NCBI RefSeq assembly: GCF_026229185.1
Contig: NZ_JAGGJA010000009.1
Span: forward strand, 124,001 to 188,000
Direction of reading: 5' to 3'
DNA from: Fodinibius salsisoli
GTDB lineage: Bacteria > Bacteroidota > Rhodothermia > Balneolales > Balneolaceae
Length of the DNA stretch: 64,000 bases
Shown: one piece after another, positions 20,141 to 28,622 of the stretch
Position numbering within the stretch: the stretch's first letter is position 1
Layout: every line of letters begins with the position of its first letter
Notes under the pieces: model-generated
The model's input: the letters and a program-made list of their open reading frames with translations, nothing else
Database searches by the model: none
What the model was told of the DNA's origin: nothing
Program-made: the position numbers and the translations under genes

Positions 20141-22393
20141 ATGGCTGAAGCGAAAACGAAATATAACATAGATTTAGATACACATGAGCTTGATCCTGCC
20201 CAACAGGAGGATCTTAAGCGACTGTTGGACGTCTGCCGTCGAGATCTCGATGAAGTGGATGAGCAGATGGTAGCACGGGCGTTTAAGTTGTGTTACCTAT
20301 CGCACGAGGGGGTAGCACGGGCCTCAGGCGAGCCTTTTTATCTGCATCCGGTGTCGGTGGCCGAAATTGTAGCTTCAGAAATCAATATTGATGACGTTTC
20401 GGTAGTGGCCGCCCTGCTGCACGATACCGTGGAAGATACTGGTGTGACACTCGATGATATCGAAGAAAAGTTTGGCGAGACGGTAGCCCACCTGATTGAC
20501 GGAGTGACAAAAATTTCGGGCGTCTTTAAAAGCCGGGATACCAAGCAGGCCGAAACATTTATGAAGCTGCTGCTATCCATGGCCGAAGATATTCGGGTCG
20601 TGCTGATTAAATTTGCCGACCGTCTGCATAATATGCGTACCATTCAGCACCTGCCGCGCGAAAAGCAGCTTCAGAAAGCTACCGAAACGATGGAGCTCTA
20701 TGCCCCGTTGGCCCACCGCTTTGGTCTGTTTAATATGAAGAGTGAACTTGAGGATCTTTGCTTCAAAGTTATTGATCCCAACTCATATAAATTTATTTCG
20801 CGAAAGCTGCGTGAAAAGCGGGAGGCTCGGGAAAATTTTATTGAAGAGTTTATGCAGCCCATTCGCGATGAGCTGGAGAATCAGGGGTTCACTTTTGAGA
20901 TCAAAGGTCGTCCCAAGCATATTTATTCGATCTTCCGGAAGATGCAGCGCCAGCAGAAGCCATTTGAAGAGATTTACGATCTTTTTGCAATCCGTATAAT
21001 TCTGGAAGATCCGCATTCCAAAGAAGACTGCTGGAGGGTATATTCCATCATCACGGATTGGTATACCCCCATTCCCAAGCGGTTTCGTGATTTTATCTCA
21101 GTACCCAAAGCCAATGGCTATCAGTCGCTGCATACCACGGTGATTACCAAGCAGGGCCGCAAGGTAGAGGTACAGATTCGAACGCGTCAGATGGACGATA
21201 TCGCTGAAAAAGGACTCGCTGCCCATTGGAAATACAAAGAGGGTAAACGCGGTTCGGAAACACTGGATAAATTCGTTCACTGGGTGCGCGACGTGTTGGA
21301 TAATCCGCGTCCGGATGCTGCCACTGAGTTCGTAAAAGATTTCCAGCTAAATCTCTATCAGGATGAGATTTATGTATTTACGCCCCAGGGCGAGCTGCGT
21401 ACCCTGCCCCAGGGAGCAACACCCATCGATTTTGCTTTTGATATTCACAGCGAAATTGGAGAGCGGGCGATGGCAGCCAAAGTTAACGGTAAGATGGCCC
21501 CTCTGCGCCAGAAGTTGGAAATTGGCGATCAGGTAGAGATTATTACAGGCAATGATATAAACCTGAATCCTGACTGGATAAACGACGTGGTTACGCATAA
21601 AGCGAAGTCACGTATCCGGCAGTATATGAAACAGAAAGAGCGCCAGGTTGTAACCGAGGGGCAGGAGCTGTGGGAAAAAAGAGCTCAGCGGGGCAATGTC
21701 GAGATTTCAGATCAGGATTTGATGCAGATCGCTCACAAGCTAAAGTTTGAGTCTACACAAGAGTTGTTCTATGAAATTGGCCAGGGCAATTTTGATGTAA
21801 ATAAACTTTTTAAGGCCGTTAAACAATTTACCGGCACGGGCCGGATTACTGAGGATGAAGGAGACGGTACCCGGCGACCCCGAAGCCGGAGTGAGGAAGA
21901 ACTTCAGCAGTCCTATATTGACACCGCCCGATCTATTGGAGATGAAAAAGCCTTGGTTATTGATGATGAGATCTCCAATATTAAGTATAGCTATGCCAAT
22001 TGCTGCAATCCTATTCCCGGTGATGATGTTATTGGTTTCATCAGTCGCACGGGAGATGTGAAAGTCCATCGCTCTAATTGTAAAAATATCCGTCATTTAA
22101 TTAAGACGGATGGTGAGCGCATCATTGATGTATCGTGGGCCAAGCATATCGAGTCAAAGTTCCTGGGTGCTGTAAAAGTGATTGGCGAAGACCGCGTGGG
22201 TATGATCAACGATATTACCGATATCCTGTCTAAATCGATGGAGACCAACATGAAGAGTATTAACGTCAACAGCGACAGCGGTATGTTTGAAGGGCTTTTA
22301 ACGGTATATGTAGATGATATTGAGCATTTGGATCGGGTGATTACCAAGATTCAAAAGGTTGACGGGATCAAAAGCGTGTTCAGGTACGAATAG
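20141..22393 (+). CDS. rel: bifunctional (p)ppGpp synthetase/hydrolase, RelA/SpoT family
   Basis: A 750-residue long RSH protein. In order: an HD hydrolase domain (about 40-200, H-D-T-V-E-D-T intact, so hydrolase activity is expected), a synthetase domain (about 250-370, R-F-R-D-F-I-S-V-P-K-A-N-G-Y-Q-S-L-H), a TGS domain (about 400-465) and a C-terminal ACT domain (about 670-750). Synthetase and hydrolase motifs both look complete. It controls the stringent response to amino-acid starvation, which is relevant given the many amino-acid-responsive leaders later in the window. Confidence 0.95.
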   Translation: MAEAKTKYNIDLDTHELDPAQQEDLKRLLDVCRRDLDEVDEQMVARAFKLCYLSHEGVARASGEPFYLHPVSVAEIVASEINIDDVSVVAALLHDTVEDTGVTLDDIEEKFGETVAHLIDGVTKISGVFKSRDTKQAETFMKLLLSMAEDIRVVLIKFADRLHNMRTIQHLPREKQLQKATETMELYAPLAHRFGLFNMKSELEDLCFKVIDPNSYKFISRKLREKREARENFIEEFMQPIRDELENQGFTFEIKGRPKHIYSIFRKMQRQQKPFEEIYDLFAIRIILEDPHSKEDCWRVYSIITDWYTPIPKRFRDFISVPKANGYQSLHTTVITKQGRKVEVQIRTRQMDDIAEKGLAAHWKYKEGKRGSETLDKFVHWVRDVLDNPRPDAATEFVKDFQLNLYQDEIYVFTPQGELRTLPQGATPIDFAFDIHSEIGERAMAAKVNGKMAPLRQKLEIGDQVEIITGNDINLNPDWINDVVTHKAKSRIRQYMKQKERQVVTEGQELWEKRAQRGNVEISDQDLMQIAHKLKFESTQELFYEIGQGNFDVNKLFKAVKQFTGTGRITEDEGDGTRRPRSRSEEELQQSYIDTARSIGDEKALVIDDEISNIKYSYANCCNPIPGDDVIGFISRTGDVKVHRSNCKNIRHLIKTDGERIIDVSWAKHIESKFLGAVKVIGEDRVGMINDITDILSKSMETNMKSINVNSDSGMFEGLLTVYVDDIEHLDRVITKIQKVDGIKSVFRYE

Positions 22394-22547
22394 TGGATAC
22401 CACTCGTTGCATATAGAGTCATTATTTTTATATCCGTAATAAAAGTAATATCATCTATTATATTTTACGGTAAGACATCAGAGGTCAATCTTTATATATT
22501 CATACAATTATCACATTAGAGCAATAATTTAATATCATATACAGACG

Positions 22548-22880
22548 ATGATTACCTATACCAAAAGAGACTTAGTGCGCCGTGTTGCCGACCAGCTGGA
22601 TGAGCCTATGGTTCAGTCCGAACCCTGGGTAGAGGCGGTACTGGTCGCTATGCGAGAAACCATGATGGATGCCGATCCGACGTGTCGGATTGAATTACGC
22701 GATTTTGGTGTTTTTGAAGTTAAGAAGACCAAAGCGAAGCCGCGGGCCCGAAATCCACGTACAAATGAGGAAATCTATGTGCCTGCGCATCGCAAAACAC
22801 ATTTTAAACCCAGTAAACTTTTAAAAGAATTTCTAAAACAACCTCTGGATGAGGAAGAATTAGAAGAAATGGATGACTAA
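22548..22880 (+). CDS. HU/IHF-family DNA-binding protein
   Basis: A 110-residue histone-like protein. The arm region R-D-F-G-V-F-E-V-K-K-T-K-A-K-P-R-A-R-N-P-R-T-N-E-E matches the HU/IHF signature. Compared with a 90-residue HU it has an acidic C-terminal tail (E-E-E-L-E-E-M-D-D) and a Cys in the body. The stop is 2 nt before the GTG of ruvX, so it heads a tight cluster HU-ruvX-def-fmt. Confidence 0.9.
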   Translation: MITYTKRDLVRRVADQLDEPMVQSEPWVEAVLVAMRETMMDADPTCRIELRDFGVFEVKKTKAKPRARNPRTNEEIYVPAHRKTHFKPSKLLKEFLKQPLDEEELEEMDD

Positions 22881-22882
22881 TA

Positions 22883-23338
22883 GTGGCAAAATATGGCAGA
22901 CTTATAGGAATTGATGTTGGCACCAAGTGGATTGGAGTAGCACGCTCTGATCTGTTGCGAACCGTAGCAAACCCGGTAGGAACTTACCATACCAGTGAAA
23001 TTATGGAAGGTCTGAAGGAACTTGTTGAGAATGAACAGGTAGAAAAGTTCGTTGTCGGCTGGCCATTAACCCCCGAGGGGGAAGAAGGCAGGGCTATTAA
23101 AATGGTTCGCAAATTTCTTACCCGCTTGGATGAACACTTCCCGGATATGGAAGTAGAAAAGGTGGATGAACGTTATACATCCAAAGAAGCTGTTCGGGCA
23201 ATGGTGGAAGCGGGAGTCCCCAAGATGAAACGCCGGGAGTCTGACCGTGTTAATCAAGCTGCTGCAGCCATCATTCTTCAGAAATATATAGAAATGCAAA
23301 ACACAGATAATGTCCGTATTACCGATCGTTACGTATGA
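22883..23338 (+). CDS. ruvX: YqgF/RuvX Holliday-junction resolvase-like protein
   Basis: A 151-residue RNase H-fold protein with the G-I-D-V-G-T-K-W-I-G-V-A start motif, V-V-G-W-P-L near 55, and D-E-R-Y-T-S-K-E-A near 95. The family is a putative resolvase also linked to 16S rRNA 5' processing. The start is GTG (22883), 2 nt after the HU stop. Its last 29 bp overlap the start of def in another frame. Confidence 0.92.
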   Translation: MAKYGRLIGIDVGTKWIGVARSDLLRTVANPVGTYHTSEIMEGLKELVENEQVEKFVVGWPLTPEGEEGRAIKMVRKFLTRLDEHFPDMEVEKVDERYTSKEAVRAMVEAGVPKMKRRESDRVNQAAAAIILQKYIEMQNTDNVRITDRYV

Positions 23339-23876
23339 TGATGATCTTCTCCGCCAGAAGGCAGAGAAGGTTAAAGAAAATTCAGAGTCGTTCCAGCAGC
23401 TTATCGACGATATGTTCGATACCATGTATAACTCTGATGGTGTAGGTTTGGCTGGACCCCAAGTGGGAAAGCTTAAGCGCCTGTTTGTTATGGATGCCGA
23501 CCCCATGGCAAAAGAGTTTGATGAACCCAAGCAAGGGCCCCTTGTTATGATTAATCCTGAGATTATAGAGGCAGGAGAGCAAGAGATACAGCTCGATGAA
23601 GGTTGCCTGAGTATCCCGGATGTCAATGCCCCGGTTAAGCGTCCTGAAGATATTGTCGTAGAATACCTGGATCGGGATTTTAACAAACAACGTTTGGAGG
23701 CCAGTGGCTGGTTATCGCGCGTTATTCAACACGAGAATGATCATCTGGATGGCATTCTCTTTTTAGATTACCTTTCGGTCTTTAAGCGTAAACTTTTTGG
23801 CTCTAAGCTGAAGAGCATTGCTTCCGGAGACAAAGAAATCGATTACCCCACCGTACCCAAAAAAGCCCAAGTTTAA
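23310..23876 (+). CDS. def: peptide deformylase
   Basis: A 188-residue metalloenzyme that removes the N-formyl group from nascent proteins. Motifs: G-V-G-L-A-G-P-Q (44-51), E-G-C-L-S-I-P with metal ligand Cys99, and Q-H-E-N-D-H with ligands His141 and His145. The ATG inside ruvX gives the typical start L-P-I-V-T-Y-D, so the 29-bp overlap seems real and suggests translational coupling. The functional partner fmt follows 12 bp later. Confidence 0.96.
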   Translation: MSVLPIVTYDDDLLRQKAEKVKENSESFQQLIDDMFDTMYNSDGVGLAGPQVGKLKRLFVMDADPMAKEFDEPKQGPLVMINPEIIEAGEQEIQLDEGCLSIPDVNAPVKRPEDIVVEYLDRDFNKQRLEASGWLSRVIQHENDHLDGILFLDYLSVFKRKLFGSKLKSIASGDKEIDYPTVPKKAQV

Positions 23877-23888
23877 ATAACAAGTCGT

Positions 23889-24803
23889 ATGCGTATTGTC
23901 TTTATGGGATCGCCGGACTTTGCTATCCCAAGTCTGGAAAAACTTCATCAATCCGACCATGAAATTATCTCCGTTGTCAGTAATATCGATAAGCGAAGGG
24001 GGCGGCGCGCCAAGCCTTCGCCTACTCCATTGAAGGCCAAAGCCCTGGAACTGGGACTTCCGGTTATAGGAGTAGAAGATCTTGGAGCTGATGATTTTTA
24101 TGAAGAGCTAAAAGCTCTGGAAGCGGATCTTTTTGTTGTCGTAGCTTTCCGGATCTTGCCCCCCCGATTGTTAGAACTACCCTCCAAAGGGTCGGTTAAT
24201 CTACATGCCTCATTGTTGCCGAAGTATCGCGGTGCTGCACCTATCCACTGGGCGGTAATAGAGGGAGAAAAGCAGACCGGTTGTTCAATATTCTTTCTTG
24301 ATGAAAAGGTGGATACCGGGAATATCATCAAACAACAGACGACCCCCATTGGTAGAAATGAAACAACAGGAGAGGTGTATAATCGTCTCAAAAAAATGGG
24401 GAGCGACCTTTTAGTAGAAGCAGTAGAAGAAATTGATCAGGATAGCTATACAACCACTCCGCAGAACCATGAAGAGGCTACACCGGCTCCTAAGTTATTT
24501 AAAGAAGATTGTAAAATAGATTTTGACCATCCGGCGGAGCAGATTCATAATAAAATCCGGGGTCTGAGTCCTTTTCCGACAGCTTGGGCTACCCTTGATG
24601 GCCAAAAATTTAACATCTACCGTTCCCAATTAGGGCCTGATAAATCAGTGGAAGTGGGGAAATTGGTAATGGAGGGAGAGCATCTGCTGGTGGGGTGTAA
24701 GCGGGGAACCGTCATCCTAAAAAAAGTGCAACTGCAGGGAAAAAAGCGTATGAGTGGCAAAGATTTTATGAACGGATACCATGGCCAAGGAAAATTAGAG
24801 TAA
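23889..24803 (+). CDS. fmt: methionyl-tRNA formyltransferase
   Basis: A 304-residue enzyme that formylates initiator Met-tRNA. The N-terminal formyltransferase domain carries the motif S-L-L-P-K-Y-R-G-A-A-P-I-H-W-A near residue 108, with the catalytic N-L-H just before it. The C-terminal OB-type domain starts near 210. It is adjacent to def, the classical gene pair. Confidence 0.96.
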   Translation: MRIVFMGSPDFAIPSLEKLHQSDHEIISVVSNIDKRRGRRAKPSPTPLKAKALELGLPVIGVEDLGADDFYEELKALEADLFVVVAFRILPPRLLELPSKGSVNLHASLLPKYRGAAPIHWAVIEGEKQTGCSIFFLDEKVDTGNIIKQQTTPIGRNETTGEVYNRLKKMGSDLLVEAVEEIDQDSYTTTPQNHEEATPAPKLFKEDCKIDFDHPAEQIHNKIRGLSPFPTAWATLDGQKFNIYRSQLGPDKSVEVGKLVMEGEHLLVGCKRGTVILKKVQLQGKKRMSGKDFMNGYHGQGKLE

Positions 24804-24809
24804 AAATAT

Positions 24810-24829
24810 TAATTATCAGTTGATAATTA
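24810..24829. repeat. palindrome after fmt
   Basis: TAATTATCA at 24810-24818 and TGATAATTA at 24821-24829 form a 9-bp inverted repeat with a 2-nt centre. It could be an operator for the ankyrin gene 60 bp downstream or a weak terminator of fmt. Confidence 0.35.
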
Positions 24830-24889
24830 GCTTCATAATGATGATATACTTTTCAAACCTGTAAATATTCCTAATTGAATGCATTTATT

Positions 24890-25561
24890 ATGAAGACGTC
24901 CCCTTTGCTTAAAGCTGCGCAGGAAGGAGCACTTGATGATATAAAAGAATTGGTTAATGAAGGATCGGATATAAATAGTACCGCTAAAAACGGATCCTCT
25001 CCCCTCATCATTGCTGCTCAACATAATCATTCTGATATTGTGGACTACCTCCTGAAGCAAGGTGCAGACCCCAATAGAGCCACATCTATGGGGGGGACTG
25101 CTTTAAACCGTGCTGCAGAAAATAATAATATCGTTATGATGCAGCAGCTGTTGGATCATGGAGCAGAAATTGGAGAGCTGGCTCTTATCGCAGCGGCAAG
25201 GGAATCCAGTTTGGAAGCCGTAACGTTTTTATGCGAACACGGAGCCGATATCAATGCCACCCAGCGATGGCAACAGACCGCATTAATGCTTGCCGCACGG
25301 GATGGCCATGTGGAGATTGTAGAGTATTTAATTGGGCAGGGGGCTAGTGTGGGCAAGCGTGATAAAAATGGAAATACGGCTTTAACCATGGCTCGTGATA
25401 ATGATAACAGTGAAGTGGCAAATCTACTGAGAAAAGCCGGTGCTAAAGAAGGTCCGAATGCTGAGGCCACAGATGATGAAGAGGAAGAAGATTTTATGGA
25501 CGAACTACCGCTTGATGAAGAAATTCCCGAAGATATTAATCTGGATGAAGATGGGCACTGA
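24890..25561 (+). CDS. ankyrin-repeat protein
   Basis: A 223-residue cytoplasmic protein made of about five ankyrin repeats (for example G-S-S-P-L-I-I-A-A-Q-H-N-H-S-D-I-V-D-Y-L-L and Q-T-A-L-M-L-A-A-R-D-G-H-V-E-I-V-E-Y) followed by a strongly acidic tail (D-D-E-E-E-E-D and D-E-E-I-P-E-D). The ATG at 24890 is preferred; an in-frame TTG lies 5 codons upstream. Ankyrin repeats mediate protein binding; the partner is unknown. Confidence 0.85.
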   Translation: MKTSPLLKAAQEGALDDIKELVNEGSDINSTAKNGSSPLIIAAQHNHSDIVDYLLKQGADPNRATSMGGTALNRAAENNNIVMMQQLLDHGAEIGELALIAAARESSLEAVTFLCEHGADINATQRWQQTALMLAARDGHVEIVEYLIGQGASVGKRDKNGNTALTMARDNDNSEVANLLRKAGAKEGPNAEATDDEEEEDFMDELPLDEEIPEDINLDEDGH

Positions 25562-25700
25562 AAAATTTGTATAGGAGTTTAGAAAAAACGGATATACTGT
25601 TATTTTAAGAGGCTTTAATAGAATTTGAGGTATTTTGAACGCCTAAGATTAAAACAAAAAAATCACACTCAAAACGAGTTAACACAAACGAACAACTTTT

Positions 25701-26702
25701 ATGGCTAAAATTAATGTAGGTATTAACGGATTTGGACGAATCGGCCGATTGGTAACGCGATCGATATTGGCTTATCATGAAGATGAGATCAATATTGTGG
25801 GTATTAATGATCTTATGGATGCCGATACCCTGGCTTATCTATTTAAGCGCGATTCCGTTCATGGAACGTACCCGGGCGAGGTAAGTGCGACGGAAAACAG
25901 TATCACAATTGACGGTAAAGAAATTGGTGTTTCTTCTGAGCGCGACCCGGCTAATTTGAACTGGGATGAGCGTGGTGCTGATATTATCGTAGAATCTACA
26001 GGCTTTTTCCGTACTCGGGATGGTGCAGCGAAGCACCTGGAAGCAGGAGCAGAGAAAGTGATTATTTCCGCTCCCGCCAAGAGTGATGGAGTTAAGACGA
26101 TCGTTCTTGGAGTAAATGATGATCAGATTGATGATGAAACACAGATCTACTCTAACGCCAGCTGTACGACGAACTGCCTGGCTCCGATGGTTAAGGTATT
26201 AGACGATACGTTTGGGCTGACAAAGGCATTTATGACTACTATTCACGCCTATACGAGCAGCCAGCAGATTTTGGATGGCCCTCATTCGGATGTCCGCAGA
26301 GGCCGTACCGCTGCTCATAACATCGTTCCGACGACAACAGGTGCAGCTCAGGCCGTCGGTCTTGTCCTGCCTCACTTAGACGGTAAGTTGGATGGTAGCG
26401 CAGTTCGCGTACCGGTCCCAGACGGATCACTTACAGATGTAACCGCTGTGCTTGACAAAGAAGTTAGCGCAGAAGATGTGCATAAAGCCTTTGAAGAGGC
26501 CGCCAATGGTCCGCTTAAAGGAGTTCTGCAATATACAGAAGAGGAAATCGTATCTACCGATATCTTGACGAATCCTCATTCCTGCATTTATGATCACGGC
26601 TTTACCAAGGCAGACGGTAAGTTGGTCAAATTGTTAGGATGGTATGATAACGAAGCTGGATATTCGGCGCGTACCGCTGACCTGATTACCAAAATTGCGT
26701 AA
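25701..26702 (+). CDS. gap: glyceraldehyde-3-phosphate dehydrogenase (type I)
   Basis: A 333-residue glycolytic enzyme. The Rossmann start G-I-N-G-F-G-R-I-G-R and catalytic S-C-T-T-N-C-L-A-P (nucleophile Cys155) are intact. Full family length. Monocistronic, with a strong terminator downstream. Confidence 0.97.
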   Translation: MAKINVGINGFGRIGRLVTRSILAYHEDEINIVGINDLMDADTLAYLFKRDSVHGTYPGEVSATENSITIDGKEIGVSSERDPANLNWDERGADIIVESTGFFRTRDGAAKHLEAGAEKVIISAPAKSDGVKTIVLGVNDDQIDDETQIYSNASCTTNCLAPMVKVLDDTFGLTKAFMTTIHAYTSSQQILDGPHSDVRRGRTAAHNIVPTTTGAAQAVGLVLPHLDGKLDGSAVRVPVPDGSLTDVTAVLDKEVSAEDVHKAFEEAANGPLKGVLQYTEEEIVSTDILTNPHSCIYDHGFTKADGKLVKLLGWYDNEAGYSARTADLITKIA

Positions 26703-26721
26703 TCATTGTTGTATTTTTATT

Positions 26722-26757
26722 AAAAGCCAGGTGCTTAATAGGTGCCTGGCTTTTTTT
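26722..26757 (+). terminator. intrinsic terminator of gap
   Basis: AAAGCCAGG and CCTGGCTTT arms flank a short loop, followed by a T7 run (26751-26757). Confidence 0.9.
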
Positions 26758-26896
26758 ATATTTTGATGACTCTCCTAAACAGTAGTGGCAATTCAATAAT
26801 ATCTGGGAAATAGCTCTATCGGCTGTTTTAAATAGTCACGAAATGATTTAACTTATCGACAGAGCAATGATACTTCGGATTTGAATTTATTGACCC

Positions 26897-27349
26897 ATGA
26901 TTAACTGGCAAAAAGTACAAGAATATGCTCAAAACGGAACTCCGGAACCTCCCCAAAGAATAGAGAAATCAGAGGACGAATGGCAAAAGGAGTTGACCGA
27001 AGAACAGTTTCAGATTACCCGGATGCATGGTACAGAGCAACCACATTCCGGTGAATATTGCGAGGCTCACCAACCGGGGTTGTATGCGTGTGTCTGCTGT
27101 GGAACCCAGTTGTTTGATTCGGGCGAAAAGTTTGAATCCGGATCCGGCTGGCCCAGCTTTTCCGAACCGGTACAAAAGAATGTAATTCGCTATAAAACGG
27201 ACAATAGCTTCGGGATGAGGCGCATTGAAGTGCTCTGCAATATTTGTGATGCTCATTTAGGGCACGTTTTCCCCGACGGACCAGAACCGACCGGTTTGCG
27301 ATATTGTATTAACTCGGCTTCGTTAAAATTACTAGAAGGGGAATCGTAG
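26897..27349 (+). CDS. msrB: peptide-methionine (R)-S-oxide reductase
   Basis: A 150-residue MsrB. Zinc-binding C-V-C-C-G and C-N-I-C-D pairs are present, G-S-G-W-P-S-F lies in the middle, and the catalytic Cys137 sits in R-Y-C-I-N-S-A-S. It repairs oxidised methionine. No signal peptide, so cytoplasmic. Confidence 0.95.
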   Translation: MINWQKVQEYAQNGTPEPPQRIEKSEDEWQKELTEEQFQITRMHGTEQPHSGEYCEAHQPGLYACVCCGTQLFDSGEKFESGSGWPSFSEPVQKNVIRYKTDNSFGMRRIEVLCNICDAHLGHVFPDGPEPTGLRYCINSASLKLLEGES

Positions 27350-27503
27350 AAAGCATCAATGTTCAGGTTTTAAAAAAATGGTACTTATAGAGTTGCTATA
27401 TTAATTGTCAGTTTTGATATTCTTTTATATTTAGGTCATCATTGAATTGATGGTCTTCCTATTACATCTACAAGGTTCATTACCTCATTATTGATAAAAC
27501 AAA

Positions 27504-27590
27504 AGATAGTGGTTGTGAATACTGTAAGTTGATTCTGAACATAGTTTCCTGAAAAGAAGCCCACTATCTGAGAAGGTGGTGGGTTTTGCT
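27504..27590 (+). promoter_or_regulatory. transcription attenuator (antiterminator/terminator) before the first rhodanese gene
   Basis: A 10-bp hairpin, CCCACTATCT at 27560-27569 and AGGTGGTGGG at 27574-27583 with a GAGA tetraloop and two G-U pairs, is followed by TTTT. Its left arm is also fully complementary to AGATAGTGG at 27504-27512 (9 bp), so the two helices exclude each other. This is the standard attenuator design and mirrors the one at 32129-32213 before the paralogous gene. No Cys-rich leader peptide was found; a 14-residue ORF at 27450-27494 ends 9 nt before the first arm but is only a guess. The rest of 27350-27665 holds no gene. Confidence 0.7.
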
Positions 27591-27665
27591 ATTTTAATAT
27601 CCTCTGCCTTTCCCCAGACAAGATTTGTCCATGAAGTACAAATCATAATCTAAAATCAAAATACT

Positions 27666-28508
27666 ATGTCTAATATCATATCAAATCATCATGTGTTGGT
27701 TACCACCGATTGGGCCGAAGACCATTTAGATGATGAAGATGTCCGGTTTGTGGAAGTAGATGTTAATACGGATGCCTACGACTCGAACCACATTCCCGGG
27801 GCAGTAGGATGGAACTGGAAGACCCAGCTGCAGGATCAGCTCCGGCGAACCATCGCTTCCAAAGAGAATTTTGAAAAGCTTCTTCAGCATTCCGGCATCA
27901 CCAACGATACAACTATCGTGCTCTATGGTGATAATAACAACTGGTTTGCCGCCTGGGCCTATTGGTTATTAAAATATTACGGTCATGAGGATGTAAGAAT
28001 ACTGGATGGCGGCCGCAAGAAATGGGAAACAGAGAATCGCGAGTTGACGACCGATGTCGTTGATTACGATACTGCCGATTACACCATCTCAGGTGAAAAT
28101 AAAAAATATCGGGCCTTCCGAGATGATATTGAACCTAAACTTAATAGTTCTGACTTTGGTCTCGTGGATGTTCGGTCGCCTGACGAATTTACGGGTAAGA
28201 TTCTGGCCCCTCCGGGATTGAATGAACTTTCGCAGCGCCCCGGCCATATTCCGGGAGCTTCCAACATACCGTGGTCTAAGGCAGTCAATGACGATGGCAC
28301 ATTCAAAAGCGAAGAGGAGTTAAAAAAGCTCTATGAAGGGGAAGGGATCACCCCGGATAAGGAGATCATTGCCTATTGTCGCATTGGTGAACGTTCCGCT
28401 CATTCTTGGTTTGTCCTCAATGAGCTGTTGGAATACCCGAATGTGCGCAATTATGATGGTTCATGGACCGAATGGGGCAACCTGATCGATGCACCCATAG
28501 AGCGATAA
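27666..28508 (+). CDS. thiosulfate/3-mercaptopyruvate-type sulfurtransferase (tandem rhodanese)
   Basis: A 280-residue protein of two rhodanese domains; the N-terminal one (about 10-135) lacks an active Cys and the C-terminal one (about 155-275) has the persulfide-forming Cys238 in C-R-I-G-E-R-S-A-H. It moves sulfane sulfur from thiosulfate or mercaptopyruvate to a thiol acceptor. It is closely similar along its whole length to the protein at 32306-33148, so a recent duplication is likely. The neighbouring sulfur-carrier genes suggest it supplies sulfur to that system. Confidence 0.92.
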   Translation: MSNIISNHHVLVTTDWAEDHLDDEDVRFVEVDVNTDAYDSNHIPGAVGWNWKTQLQDQLRRTIASKENFEKLLQHSGITNDTTIVLYGDNNNWFAAWAYWLLKYYGHEDVRILDGGRKKWETENRELTTDVVDYDTADYTISGENKKYRAFRDDIEPKLNSSDFGLVDVRSPDEFTGKILAPPGLNELSQRPGHIPGASNIPWSKAVNDDGTFKSEEELKKLYEGEGITPDKEIIAYCRIGERSAHSWFVLNELLEYPNVRNYDGSWTEWGNLIDAPIER

Positions 28509-28576
28509 GAGTCGATAACTCTTTATAAGCTATCAAACATTTAACTCATATGTTTTGGGATGGCTTTCTTATATGT

Positions 28577-28609
28577 ACCCATCGGACGATTTTAATTCGT
28601 CCGACGGGT
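28577..28609. terminator. hairpin between convergent genes
   Basis: A 13-nt inverted repeat with one mismatch (arms 28577-28589 and 28597-28609, CGGACGA core) lies between the rhodanese and moeZ-like stops. No strong T run, so it may be a weak bidirectional terminator. Confidence 0.55.
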
Positions 28610-28622
28610 AAAGTAAGTAATG

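Noticed and set aside
27360-27560. A C-E-Y-C-containing frame (TGT GAA TAC TGT) upstream of the first rhodanese as a Cys leader
   Set aside because: The frame has no ATG or GTG start after its preceding stop, and the Cys codons lie after the antiterminator arm, where stalling would not give the right switch.
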